From contig NZ_BIMA01000076.1 in NCBI RefSeq assembly GCF_004000845.1, positions 1 through 34,209 of the forward strand: 34,209 bases of DNA, in the 5' to 3' direction. Shown piece after piece: positions 25,906-33,967 of the stretch (within the stretch, counting starts at the first letter, position 1; every line of letters starts with the position of its first letter). This DNA comes from Paenibacillus koleovorans NBRC 103111 (lineage in GTDB: Bacteria > Bacillota > Bacilli > Paenibacillales > NBRC-103111). The position numbers and the translations under genes are program-made. The notes under the pieces were generated by a model, which saw only the letters and a list, made by a program, of their open reading frames with translations, ran no database searches and was not told the DNA's origin.

Positions 25906-27384
25906 CTATTCACCCTGATCAAATAATTTCATCACGATCAATGTAGCGGTTTCGCCCCGCACTCTCTCGATCTCATCATACACATGTAGCTTGCCTTTTT
26001 TTCGCAGCGGGAAGGCTGCTACGGAATATGGCTTCACCGCTAGCGGGCTTTGTTTCTCCGCATAGTATCCATTGTTCGCTACCAAGGTTGCCGTATGCTT
26101 CTCACCGAGCATTTTTGCCTTATTTAAGAACTGATGGCAGGCGCTTGGAGTTAGAGCGCATACGGCCGCAATATCAATGGAGGCTTCATGAAACATGGAC
26201 TCGTCTACGGTAATGAAATCTTTGCATATTAACATGGTCATTCTACCTGCAGGGGTGATCATTACATGCCATGAATCACCTAAATGAATGTTTTCAATCG
26301 CCTCCGTTGCACCAAGCTCAGACGGAAGCGTGATACCCAAGTATTGCATATCTTTGGCTTTTAGATTGAACGGTTCTTGCTTCTGATGTTCAAATATCGG
26401 ACCGTACTCAAATATACCGTCATCGTTAGAACAAGGTCCGTAACACTTGGCCTTGTTACATCTAGCTGCCCCTTGCGGTTGATGAAGTAGACCAATAAAC
26501 AAAAGCAGATCGTGATTGTGTTCTATTGATAAACCCTTCAGTTTGGCGCACAGTGTCAATTCATCCTCGGGATTGAGAACCATCTCAGGAAACACAACAA
26601 CGTCGGCCTTATTCATAAAAGAACGTTCAAGCTCTTGAACAATACGTTCAAATCCTTCGTTCTTGTCAGAAACATGGTCAACATTAAATAAAGCCCCCAA
26701 TTGACTGACTATGGGTTCAAAAGAAATAACCGGTTGTGAATGGGTTTGCGAGATTGCCCAAGTCCATGACCTCCCTTCCTCTGACCAATTCTCGCGAAGG
26801 GGAGAATGAGGAAGTTCATGTACAATATATCTCACTTGACTGTCATAGTATGCCGGTATGATGTCAAAGTTTGTGAGGCGGCTATGAATGGATCTAATAA
26901 ATAAATCTTTCTTCTTTCTAGCGACCCTCCAATCGGTTGACCGATGAGTCGCCTCCCGCCAAAAGGATTTTGCATCATCCAGTTGAACTACGACACTGCC
27001 CACATCCTCTTCATAATAAACGATTAAGGGTTCTAAGCCGGCATGAGACTTTTCGGCTAGCGATGCGAAGAGCTGGTCAACGGCAATCAAATAGGCTTGA
27101 GCAAAGGCGAGTGCATCAAGTCTACTATTTACTGTCTGTTCTGCAAACCCGCGTAATTCCAAAACTTGCGTAGGAGACAATGTCAGTTTCATATTGTTGT
27201 CGTTTAATATAAAACACAGCTCTTGAAATCGCTTTAGCGCTGATCTTGGCTCTTGTCTATTAAGCTCGTAAATGGATCTTTCCTCACCAGAGCAAGTAAT
27301 AGCATATTTCAAAAATATTCGAAATATCGATTCATTCGGACGAAGAATTTCAAACAGCCAATCGAATTTCCCGGTTCTCTTCAA
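25906..27384 (-). CDS. Carbon-nitrogen hydrolase (nitrilase) fold protein
   Basis: A 492-residue protein. Residues about 215-490 carry a nitrilase-superfamily pattern with the full triad: E267 in VVVFPEM, K335 in FEHQKQEPF and C387 in MLICKDF. NNGYY and a strand-rich C-terminus complete the fold. Enzymes of this superfamily hydrolyse nitriles, amides or N-acyl bonds. The substrate here is unknown. Residues 1-210 are not recognised. The start is uncertain: the annotated TTG at 27382 has GGTGGA touching it, and the frame stays open about 18 codons upstream (YYLWERVRRDGG) without an ATG or GTG, so the N-terminus may have been trimmed. It leads a three-gene unit with a winged-helix and a ParB-like gene. 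Confidence 0.75.
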   Translation of the reverse strand: MKRTGKFDWLFEILRPNESIFRIFLKYAITCSGEERSIYELNRQEPRSALKRFQELCFILNDNNMKLTLSPTQVLELRGFAEQTVNSRLDALAFAQAYLIAVDQLFASLAEKSHAGLEPLIVYYEEDVGSVVVQLDDAKSFWREATHRSTDWRVARKKKDLFIRSIHSRLTNFDIIPAYYDSQVRYIVHELPHSPLRENWSEEGRSWTWAISQTHSQPVISFEPIVSQLGALFNVDHVSDKNEGFERIVQELERSFMNKADVVVFPEMVLNPEDELTLCAKLKGLSIEHNHDLLLFIGLLHQPQGAARCNKAKCYGPCSNDDGIFEYGPIFEHQKQEPFNLKAKDMQYLGITLPSELGATEAIENIHLGDSWHVMITPAGRMTMLICKDFITVDESMFHEASIDIAAVCALTPSACHQFLNKAKMLGEKHTATLVANNGYYAEKQSPLAVKPYSVAAFPLRKKGKLHVYDEIERVRGETATLIVMKLFDQGE

Positions 27385-27506
27385 TCCACCATCACGTCTG
27401 ACACGCTCCCACAGATAGTAGCAAGCTAGATTGGATTAAATTCAGTAGTCCCCCTCCATCCAACCGTTCAAATCTATCATTAATAAGACCTATGACCTAT
27501 TTGTTT

Positions 27507-27535
27507 ATTATAATACCAATTCATTCCAATGAAAA
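27507..27535 (-). promoter_or_regulatory. Candidate promoter for the nitrilase cassette
   Basis: On the minus strand a perfect TATAAT (27507-27512) stands 17 bases after TTTTCA (27530-27535). The leader to the TTG start would be about 115 bases. The -35 box matches at only 4 of 6 positions. Confidence 0.35.
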
Positions 27536-27547
27536 TCGTTTTCTGTT

Positions 27548-27600
27548 CATGGACATGATCCAGTTCCACCTTCACCCTGCCCCGCCGACGCTTCTCCCGC
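27548..27600 (-). repeat. Diverged duplicate of the 3' coding end of the DUF2357 gene
   Basis: These 53 bases match 27694-27746 at 48 positions. In the same reading sense they encode EKRRRGRVKVELDHVHEQ, against EKRRRGKVKVELDHVHVD in the intact gene, with mostly silent differences. It is therefore the tail of a related gene copy rather than a recent exact duplication. It lies just after the intact gene, in the leader of the nitrilase cassette. Confidence 0.8.
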
Positions 27601-27634
27601 TTCTATCCTAATCCTAACATGCTAGTTTCATTAA

Positions 27635-30073
27635 TTACCTCTCAGTATGGTTCTCCTCCACCCCAATCCCCAACACCCGCCCAGCCCGATCCACATGCAC
27701 ATGATCCAGCTCCACCTTCACCTTGCCACGCCGGCGCTTCTCCCGCCACTCGCGCAACTGTTCCTCCGTCTCCAGCCGCAGCTCGGGAAGCTCCACCGCG
27801 CGATCGAACATGTACTTCGACGTAGCCAGACAAGTCTCGATCCAGCTCCCGCCCAAAGCAATCACCGTCGCCCGCTGCTCCCACTTCTCGATGCTAAAGT
27901 ACACATACAGCTCCTGCTCCGTGCCCGGCCGTGCGGGACGCTCCTTGATGTCCCCCCGCTTACGAACCTCCCACTCTCGAATCCGCCCGTAATAACGGAT
28001 GCCGCCATCCTTCTGGTGCTGCCTCCTAGATTGGCACAAAGCAATATACTCCAGCTGAGTCAGCAGCTTCTGATCCGGCAAATTCCGAAGAGGCATATGG
28101 TAGAAGCTCTGCTCCAAAACGACCTCCAGCTGCCCCGTCCGCATCGATCCGACCAACACATTTTTCCCGCCCAGCTTATTGCGATAATACGACTTCGTCC
28201 CTCGTGGCTGGGTCGAACGTTCATAGGCTTTCTCCGGGCTATCCAGTATCAACTCATCGAGAAAGTTCTCCATCAGCCCCGTCGTCCCAGGCAGGAAAGG
28301 AAACGCCCCAATATTGATCAACCCAATACTCCGGTAAAACCGATGCTCCTTGAACCGCTCCTCATCCGCATACGGAAACAACACATAAGCCCCAAACATA
28401 CTCCGCTCGAACTCCACCGTGCCCAGCTCCTGGTACACAATCGCGTCCCGATACCGGTGCATCGTATTAATATCGTCTTCCTCCGGACCCGGTGCTTGAT
28501 AGTTGTTGTAGTAGGACGAGCCTTCGTACGCCGGATTGAGCCGATACTTCGCATCGAACACATATTTGAACACTTGAGGTTGCTGCTGGGCATCATGCTT
28601 GTACAAGGTCAGGACATTATCCGGCTTCTGAGCCAAAGTAGGCGCTTCTCGATCCTCGCTCGGAAGGGCATTGTAATACAGCACAAAACGCTCCCCATTC
28701 CGCGGATTCTCGTACTCGACCTTCGCCCTTTGAGACTTATCTAGCGTCACGAACAAACCCGTACGATTCACACGGATAATATCATGGTCGATCAACTGGT
28801 ATTTGTTGGCCAACAGCTCATGAATCTTAAGGAAACACCAGTACTCGTACAGCTGCGCCAGATCCTTCATCGACAAATGAAACAGATCGCTCTGAATCGA
28901 AAGCCCCTTCATCAGCATCAAATAAATCCGATACACATCCCGATACCCCGGCGCCATCTGCAGCACCAACGAGACATTCATCTGCCGAAGCTCCCCGACC
29001 TCACGCAGGAAATCCAGCTGCAGCAACCGCCGCAACCGAGCCTTCATCCGCGTTATCTCCGCCTCCAACTCCGTATCCCGACTACGTTCCCGTTCCACCA
29101 GCTTCTCTCGGATATCCGAAAGCTTACGATCAATCCGCTCCAGCATCCACCGCAAGAAACGATTCTCAGCCGTATCATAATCCAGCTTTCGTTTGGCCTC
29201 CACAAGAGAAGTCGGTCGATATGGCTGTCCATTCACCTGTAGAATCCCATGCTCCCGGTCAGGCACTAACAGTTGGGGACGCTTGGCAAGGAAGCGAACA
29301 TTTTCCCGTCCCGCCTTCTTCACCTTCGCCGCATCCGTCACCCGCTTCTCTTGGTACAACCGATAATGAGGCGCCCGATCAATCCGCTCGATCGTCTCCG
29401 TCAGTTGCTGGAACACATGCTTCAGAATCGCCCAGTATTCCGTTAAGCTTTGAGAATGGGTTTGCTTCAGCCCCGTCAGGTGGTACGTTTTCCGCAGAAA
29501 GTCAAAAGAGAGGTTATAAATCTGCCGATTCACCTCTTGGAGTATAGCGTAGTAATCCTTCTTGTAGTCCAGCTTGGACGGAAAAATCTCCAGCCGAATA
29601 TGCAGGCCAGGTCCCCCATTCACCCGGATCTCCAAGTCGGTGTAGCCAATCTCATTCTGAAACTGGAGCACTCCGGAGAGCAGGCGACCGCTTTTGCCCG
29701 TTGGTTTCACAGCCTTGCGCAGATGAGGACTAGCATGCCAGAACTCCAGCTGACAGCTCGCATCTCGAGCCTCCACCAGCACCTCATAGCTCTGCGTTTC
29801 ATAGAAACAAGGCTCCACCTGCGCCCCACCCAGACCATCCACCCACTCACCGAACGCCACCGAAAACAACTTCACTTCCTCCACCTGCAAAATAGCAGAA
29901 TGCGAGGCCACCACATGCTCGGCTTTCTCCCACACATGATCGGTCCGATGAAGCTGCAGCGTTTCAACTGTAGGATGAAGAGGCTTCCCCTTGATCGTCA
30001 CATCGAACAAATTCGTCGCCACCTGAAGCAGCTCCCGAGACTCGTTAGGAAAGCCAGAAGGAAGTAAACCCAT
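27635..30073 (-). CDS. DUF2357-type protein with PD-(D/E)XK nuclease, partner of a McrB-type motor
   Basis: An 812-residue protein of the DUF2357/nuclease architecture. The N-terminal half is beta-rich (DUF2357-like, about 80-330) with a charged helical stretch (310-350, ERERSRDTELEAEI). The nuclease core has E410 (QLYEYWCF), D485 (AQKPDN) and D507-x-K509 (VFDAKYR), followed by the HRYRDAI helix, arranged as in McrC. Such proteins pair with McrB-type AAA+ motors and are predicted to cut DNA when activated. The start overlaps the upstream motor gene by 29 bases. GGAGG lies 10 bases before the ATG. A duplicated piece of its 3' end lies about 35 bases past its stop codon. Confidence 0.85.
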   Translation of the reverse strand: MGLLPSGFPNESRELLQVATNLFDVTIKGKPLHPTVETLQLHRTDHVWEKAEHVVASHSAILQVEEVKLFSVAFGEWVDGLGGAQVEPCFYETQSYEVLVEARDASCQLEFWHASPHLRKAVKPTGKSGRLLSGVLQFQNEIGYTDLEIRVNGGPGLHIRLEIFPSKLDYKKDYYAILQEVNRQIYNLSFDFLRKTYHLTGLKQTHSQSLTEYWAILKHVFQQLTETIERIDRAPHYRLYQEKRVTDAAKVKKAGRENVRFLAKRPQLLVPDREHGILQVNGQPYRPTSLVEAKRKLDYDTAENRFLRWMLERIDRKLSDIREKLVERERSRDTELEAEITRMKARLRRLLQLDFLREVGELRQMNVSLVLQMAPGYRDVYRIYLMLMKGLSIQSDLFHLSMKDLAQLYEYWCFLKIHELLANKYQLIDHDIIRVNRTGLFVTLDKSQRAKVEYENPRNGERFVLYYNALPSEDREAPTLAQKPDNVLTLYKHDAQQQPQVFKYVFDAKYRLNPAYEGSSYYNNYQAPGPEEDDINTMHRYRDAIVYQELGTVEFERSMFGAYVLFPYADEERFKEHRFYRSIGLINIGAFPFLPGTTGLMENFLDELILDSPEKAYERSTQPRGTKSYYRNKLGGKNVLVGSMRTGQLEVVLEQSFYHMPLRNLPDQKLLTQLEYIALCQSRRQHQKDGGIRYYGRIREWEVRKRGDIKERPARPGTEQELYVYFSIEKWEQRATVIALGGSWIETCLATSKYMFDRAVELPELRLETEEQLREWREKRRRGKVKVELDHVHVDRAGRVLGIGVEENHTER

Positions 30074-32837
30074 CCTCTTCGAACCTCCGTAGCATATAGG
30101 CTAGCTTCCTTGCGCTTTGTGGGTATTTGGTTTGAGGTGGCTCTGCTCCTCGTCTCCAAGGCTTGTACAAATCGGATGCATCCTCTACTAGGGCAGCCAT
30201 ATTCTGTCGCGGTCGATTCACACTTAACAAATACAGCTCCACCAACACTTGCTTCACCGACTGGCTGCTGCCTTGAAGTCTAGGTAAAATCTTTTGCAAC
30301 AGCTGGCAATCGAACGCTTCATCCTGGCTCATCAAACCATAGGTAGCATTGTAAATCATATAGAAAGAAACCGCGTCCCTCACCCGGAACCCGATATGGG
30401 CATGAACCTCTTCCAGAATGTCATTCACTTGTACAAGTCGAACCGTAACTTCTCGGATAAGCTCTGCATGCGCCCCATAGGCATCTTGCAAATGCAGGTA
30501 CTCACTTCGGAGAAAAGCATTCGATACCGCAATCGCTTTTCTAGGTCCCTCCCCAGTAGACTCTGGGAACCGATTAAGGTTAATGTAATTAAACTCTAGT
30601 GTATTCGCCCGATCGAGCACCTTTTTGCTGAACGGATGCGTCGTCTCATCCATATTCACCGTCCCGATCAAGTACACATTATCCGGAATGTGCAAATCTC
30701 CATTGAGCGGAAGGTCCGAACGCCCCATCGCCTTCAACTGGTCCTGCTTCACCACAGCATCCGTTACAATGCTCCCCTTCTCCCAACGCTGAGTCTCCAG
30801 CAAGCTTAATAGATCACTGAAGTAATGCTCCACGCGAGCCAGATTCATTTCGTCCAGACAAATAAAATATGACTTAGTCCGATTATCCGGATGCGAGGCT
30901 TCTAGCAAAACCGAAGTAAGCGGCCCCGGGCGGAACTGATGCGACAAGTCGGTGTACCCAATCATGTCCGAAGGATCGCTCCAGTCCGGTCGAACCGGGA
31001 TAAGCTGGAACTGTCCATTTTTCTCCGTCGCCCCCACCGCTTCCGCAAACAGCTGCACCAGCTTCGTCTTCCCCGTCCCCGAAATCCCAGCCAGTATGAC
31101 AAAAGGCTTCGTCTTCAAAGAAAGGTAAAAGTTCTCGAGCAAGTGCGGCGGATAAGTGAATCCACGACCCAATATGTACGCTTCTATTCGACGGACTAAT
31201 TCCTGAACGGGCAAATGATCATCCAACGGCATGGTTGGCTCCTCTTCTCGATAGCGATACAATCCCTCGGTAGACTTCTGCACAACCTCCAGCTCCTGCA
31301 GCCAGTTCAGCATGAACCGACTCCGAGACTCCTTCGTGATTTCTTCCCAGTCCGTTGTCCCCATGGCTTCTATGAAACGGTTCTGAAACTCTGCGGAATT
31401 GAACGTATTTAGTTCCTTTGTTAGATCAATGGCCAGTCGAATCACTTGAACTAATTCGTTGTTAACGTCCTCGTCTGCGACAATTGTGCGAAGGATTCGG
31501 ATCTGTTCAGGATCAAAGGTCCAATGGTTCTCTTGAAAATGATTGCAGTAGGTTTCACCCTGTGGGGACAAAGTTATTTGATCGGAAGCCAGAGTAATGA
31601 GGGAGAAATCTTGAAGGACCTTACAGAATACGCGTAAGCGGTCTTCGGGATTTTTAATAGATTCTCCGGACTTGAAAATGGTGGAGCGATTCGCGGGATC
31701 TAGGAGGTCTTGGATTGGAATAGGAATCCTGGGGTGGTTGCTTAAGTGGTACATGACGCCCTGAATATAGTGCAAGTACGCCATCGTGACTTTGAAAGTT
31801 GGCTTCTGTGGTGGGGGCGTTTCGGCCGTGAGAGCTCCTCGCCTTTCCACGAAAAGTCGGTAGTTCTCGACCATGTTTTCGAGGTCAGCCCTAAGCTGCT
31901 CATCACTCGGCAAGTTGCCGCTTTCGTATTTGTAGTAGGCTACTGTGCCTGCCTGATAAGCTTCTCCCAAGGGGCTTGTCGTGAGGAAAATGTCCCTGTC
32001 TTGGCGTGTGCCTTCCAAGGGAAGCAGGGAACGGATTTGAATGACGATTTGCTCGAAAAAGAGGTAAGCTTTCTTCTTACCATGCTGTTGCATGGGCTCC
32101 GTCACACCCTGCGCGAACGACAAATAAAGGGCTCCCATATCCTCGGAGAACAAGTAGACGAGGTATTGCCCCTTCTGGGTGGTGCTCGTAATTCTAGAAT
32201 CCATAATGGCAATCCACGGAACCGTCGCCCAGTTACCTTTTCCAGCTGAGCCTTCTACAGTGAGTGGGGCTTGGATGAAATCCAGCTTCTCGAGTTCGTG
32301 TGGGATGGTCTTTCTCACATGCTGGTCCATGGGATGCTGCTTAATAGATTCTCGTTTCGCCAGTATGTAGGAGTCCATGACTTGTTGGAAATAACCGCGG
32401 ATAGAGAATTCCTTCGAGTCTTGGTGTGGGGTAGCTTCGCTCGTATAGTAGGAATCAAGTTCCTGGAGAGCGTACTGGCGTAGCTCCGCTATTAATTCAG
32501 GAGTAAGTAATTCAGCAATTTCTGGTTTGAAGGAGATTGAGTTGTTCGTAGGATTCATCTCTACGATTGTCTGCATGGCATTAACTGGATTTTGAATAAC
32601 CGTCCGGAGCTGTCCCTCAGTCAGCGACTTCCAGCTATCCCCCATGTACGTTGGTGGATTGTCTACAGGAAGACCCTTGTTCTCACGGTCAATAAAGTGT
32701 TGGCGGAACCGATCGGCGATGAGGTTGAGACTAGTTGAGTTCTCCAATCCTTCCTCTGTGAGTGCTAGGATCAGAACCATTTTGTATGAACGCTGTTTAT
32801 GTTTGAAAATGTCATTTAGCTGTTGAGGTATAGTCAT
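30045..32837 (-). CDS. McrB-type AAA+ ATPase with DUF3578-like N-terminal domain
   Basis: A 930-residue protein. From the chosen start, residues about 14-115 form a domain opening RSYKMVLILAL. Residues about 150-333 resemble MrcB-N/DUF3578 (GSAGKGNWATVPWIAIMDSR, then YLVYLFSEDMGALYLSFAQG). Residues 575-800 are a McrB-like AAA+ motor with GISGTGKT (584-591), DEMN (662-665) and GTVNMDET (725-732). The usual M-N-T-A-D of McrB is V-N-M-D-E here, as in the DUF2357-partnered branch. The ATG at 32837 follows GGAGG by five bases, so the longer frame at 32894 is rejected. It would sense and translocate DNA and activate the overlapping nuclease gene. It begins 22 bases after the membrane protein gene. 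Confidence 0.9.
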   Translation of the reverse strand: MTIPQQLNDIFKHKQRSYKMVLILALTEEGLENSTSLNLIADRFRQHFIDRENKGLPVDNPPTYMGDSWKSLTEGQLRTVIQNPVNAMQTIVEMNPTNNSISFKPEIAELLTPELIAELRQYALQELDSYYTSEATPHQDSKEFSIRGYFQQVMDSYILAKRESIKQHPMDQHVRKTIPHELEKLDFIQAPLTVEGSAGKGNWATVPWIAIMDSRITSTTQKGQYLVYLFSEDMGALYLSFAQGVTEPMQQHGKKKAYLFFEQIVIQIRSLLPLEGTRQDRDIFLTTSPLGEAYQAGTVAYYKYESGNLPSDEQLRADLENMVENYRLFVERRGALTAETPPPQKPTFKVTMAYLHYIQGVMYHLSNHPRIPIPIQDLLDPANRSTIFKSGESIKNPEDRLRVFCKVLQDFSLITLASDQITLSPQGETYCNHFQENHWTFDPEQIRILRTIVADEDVNNELVQVIRLAIDLTKELNTFNSAEFQNRFIEAMGTTDWEEITKESRSRFMLNWLQELEVVQKSTEGLYRYREEEPTMPLDDHLPVQELVRRIEAYILGRGFTYPPHLLENFYLSLKTKPFVILAGISGTGKTKLVQLFAEAVGATEKNGQFQLIPVRPDWSDPSDMIGYTDLSHQFRPGPLTSVLLEASHPDNRTKSYFICLDEMNLARVEHYFSDLLSLLETQRWEKGSIVTDAVVKQDQLKAMGRSDLPLNGDLHIPDNVYLIGTVNMDETTHPFSKKVLDRANTLEFNYINLNRFPESTGEGPRKAIAVSNAFLRSEYLHLQDAYGAHAELIREVTVRLVQVNDILEEVHAHIGFRVRDAVSFYMIYNATYGLMSQDEAFDCQLLQKILPRLQGSSQSVKQVLVELYLLSVNRPRQNMAALVEDASDLYKPWRRGAEPPQTKYPQSARKLAYMLRRFEEDGFTSFWLS

Positions 32838-32859
32838 TAGTTCCTCCGTATAGTCCGGT

Positions 32860-33672
32860 CTATTTGATAAAAAATCTATACTTGGTTTTATCAAATCTTG
32901 TATTGTTTACAACGATTGATGAATCTGTAAGTTCAGCTATTCTCCCCTCACATAGTGAGCTGTCTTCATCCCAAACAACGATAGGGAATTCATAAATAAA
33001 AACAGTTTGCAAATCATTTTCGTTTTCTAATTGTGAGTTTGAACTCAATAAAGATTTATCTATTCCTATTCTGTTTAGTAGAATTTGCTCAATGACATTA
33101 ATCCTAGGTAGTATAAAAGATTTCTTTAAATTATTTGTCAGTAATTCTACGTAACCAGCAACAATTATGGCTAATAACCACCCACCAACATTTCTTACAA
33201 TACTAAAAATTTCAGTACTGAATGTCTCACTAATTTTGAATAACTCAGTCAATTGTTCGTTATTTTTATTTATGTCAGCTGATTCCATTTGAGTAACCAC
33301 TGACATTAGACTTTGGAAACCAAAAGTAATTGTTGTCAATATTAATACTAGTAGAGGTATTACTTTAAATAGTAGATCCACTATATTAACTACAACACCA
33401 GTAGAATCTTTTGTTGTTTTTAAATAAGTGTTAATTAGTCGAAGCTCAGTAACATCTAACTGATCGTAAACAAAGTTATATTTTTTTATCGAATCATATT
33501 CTGTTTTTCTAAAAGCACTGAAAAAACTCTTTCTATGAACCGAATTCCATTTCAATAAATGATTCTTTATCGGTTTATCTAGAGTGGAAAGTAAAATGGC
33601 TGACTTAGTAAACTGATAAATTGCATACCCTAGCACAAATGAATAAATAAGATATGATAAAAAATGTACCAT
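32860..33672 (-). CDS. Predicted three-helix membrane protein upstream of the McrB/DUF2357 pair
   Basis: A 270-residue protein of unknown family. Hydrophobic segments near residues 4-26, 95-118 (VVNIVDLLFKVIPLLVLILT) and 160-180 (GGWLLAIIVAGYVELL) predict three membrane spans. A basic loop lies between the first two and a soluble C-terminal tail of about 85 residues ends KTKYRFFIK. The sequence is visibly AT-rich compared with its neighbours, which suggests separate acquisition. AAGGAGA lies eight bases before the ATG. It is separated from the McrB-type gene by only 22 bases and is probably cotranscribed. A membrane-acting effector or anchor is a reasonable guess; no known effector domain was recognised. 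Confidence 0.7.
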   Translation of the reverse strand: MVHFLSYLIYSFVLGYAIYQFTKSAILLSTLDKPIKNHLLKWNSVHRKSFFSAFRKTEYDSIKKYNFVYDQLDVTELRLINTYLKTTKDSTGVVVNIVDLLFKVIPLLVLILTTITFGFQSLMSVVTQMESADINKNNEQLTELFKISETFSTEIFSIVRNVGGWLLAIIVAGYVELLTNNLKKSFILPRINVIEQILLNRIGIDKSLLSSNSQLENENDLQTVFIYEFPIVVWDEDSSLCEGRIAELTDSSIVVNNTRFDKTKYRFFIK

Positions 33673-33915
33673 CAGTATATTCTCCTTATAGTATTTTGAT
33701 TGTTTAATTTTTCGAAATTTGGACCCTGGTAGTGCTGCGGAATCACATGTTCTTAAGTCTCATCTAACTATTTATTTAACTGAAGCGATTTAGCAATTGC
33801 GGTAGGACCATTGTCGGCTCCAACTTAGGTATAAAGTTGTAATATGATGGAATTCTTTATCGGTGTTAATAATCCTCTTTTAAATTTGACCAAGTTCGGT
33901 TCTTACTTGTTCACA

Positions 33916-33948
33916 TAAAATAAGAGACGCCTAAACCGAGCATCTCTT
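33916..33948 (-). terminator. Terminator of the DUF2075-type gene
   Basis: On the minus strand AAGAGATGC-TCGGTTTAG-GCGTCTCTT (nine pairs, one G-T) is followed by ATTTTATG. It lies about 20 bases after the stop at 33968 and separates that gene from the membrane protein operon. The remaining 33673-33915 sequence is AT-rich and shows nothing else I can support. Confidence 0.7.
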
Positions 33949-33967
33949 GTCTTTGTAGAATCACTGA

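Noticed and set aside
27647-28744. Plus-strand open frame of 365 codons opposite the DUF2357 gene
   Set aside because: It is antisense to the conserved nuclease region, Pro/Leu/Arg-rich and without motifs.
33720-33900. Possible transposase-like or promoter sequence upstream of the membrane protein gene
   Set aside because: Short readable stretches are interrupted by several stops, and no box pair with acceptable spacing was found.
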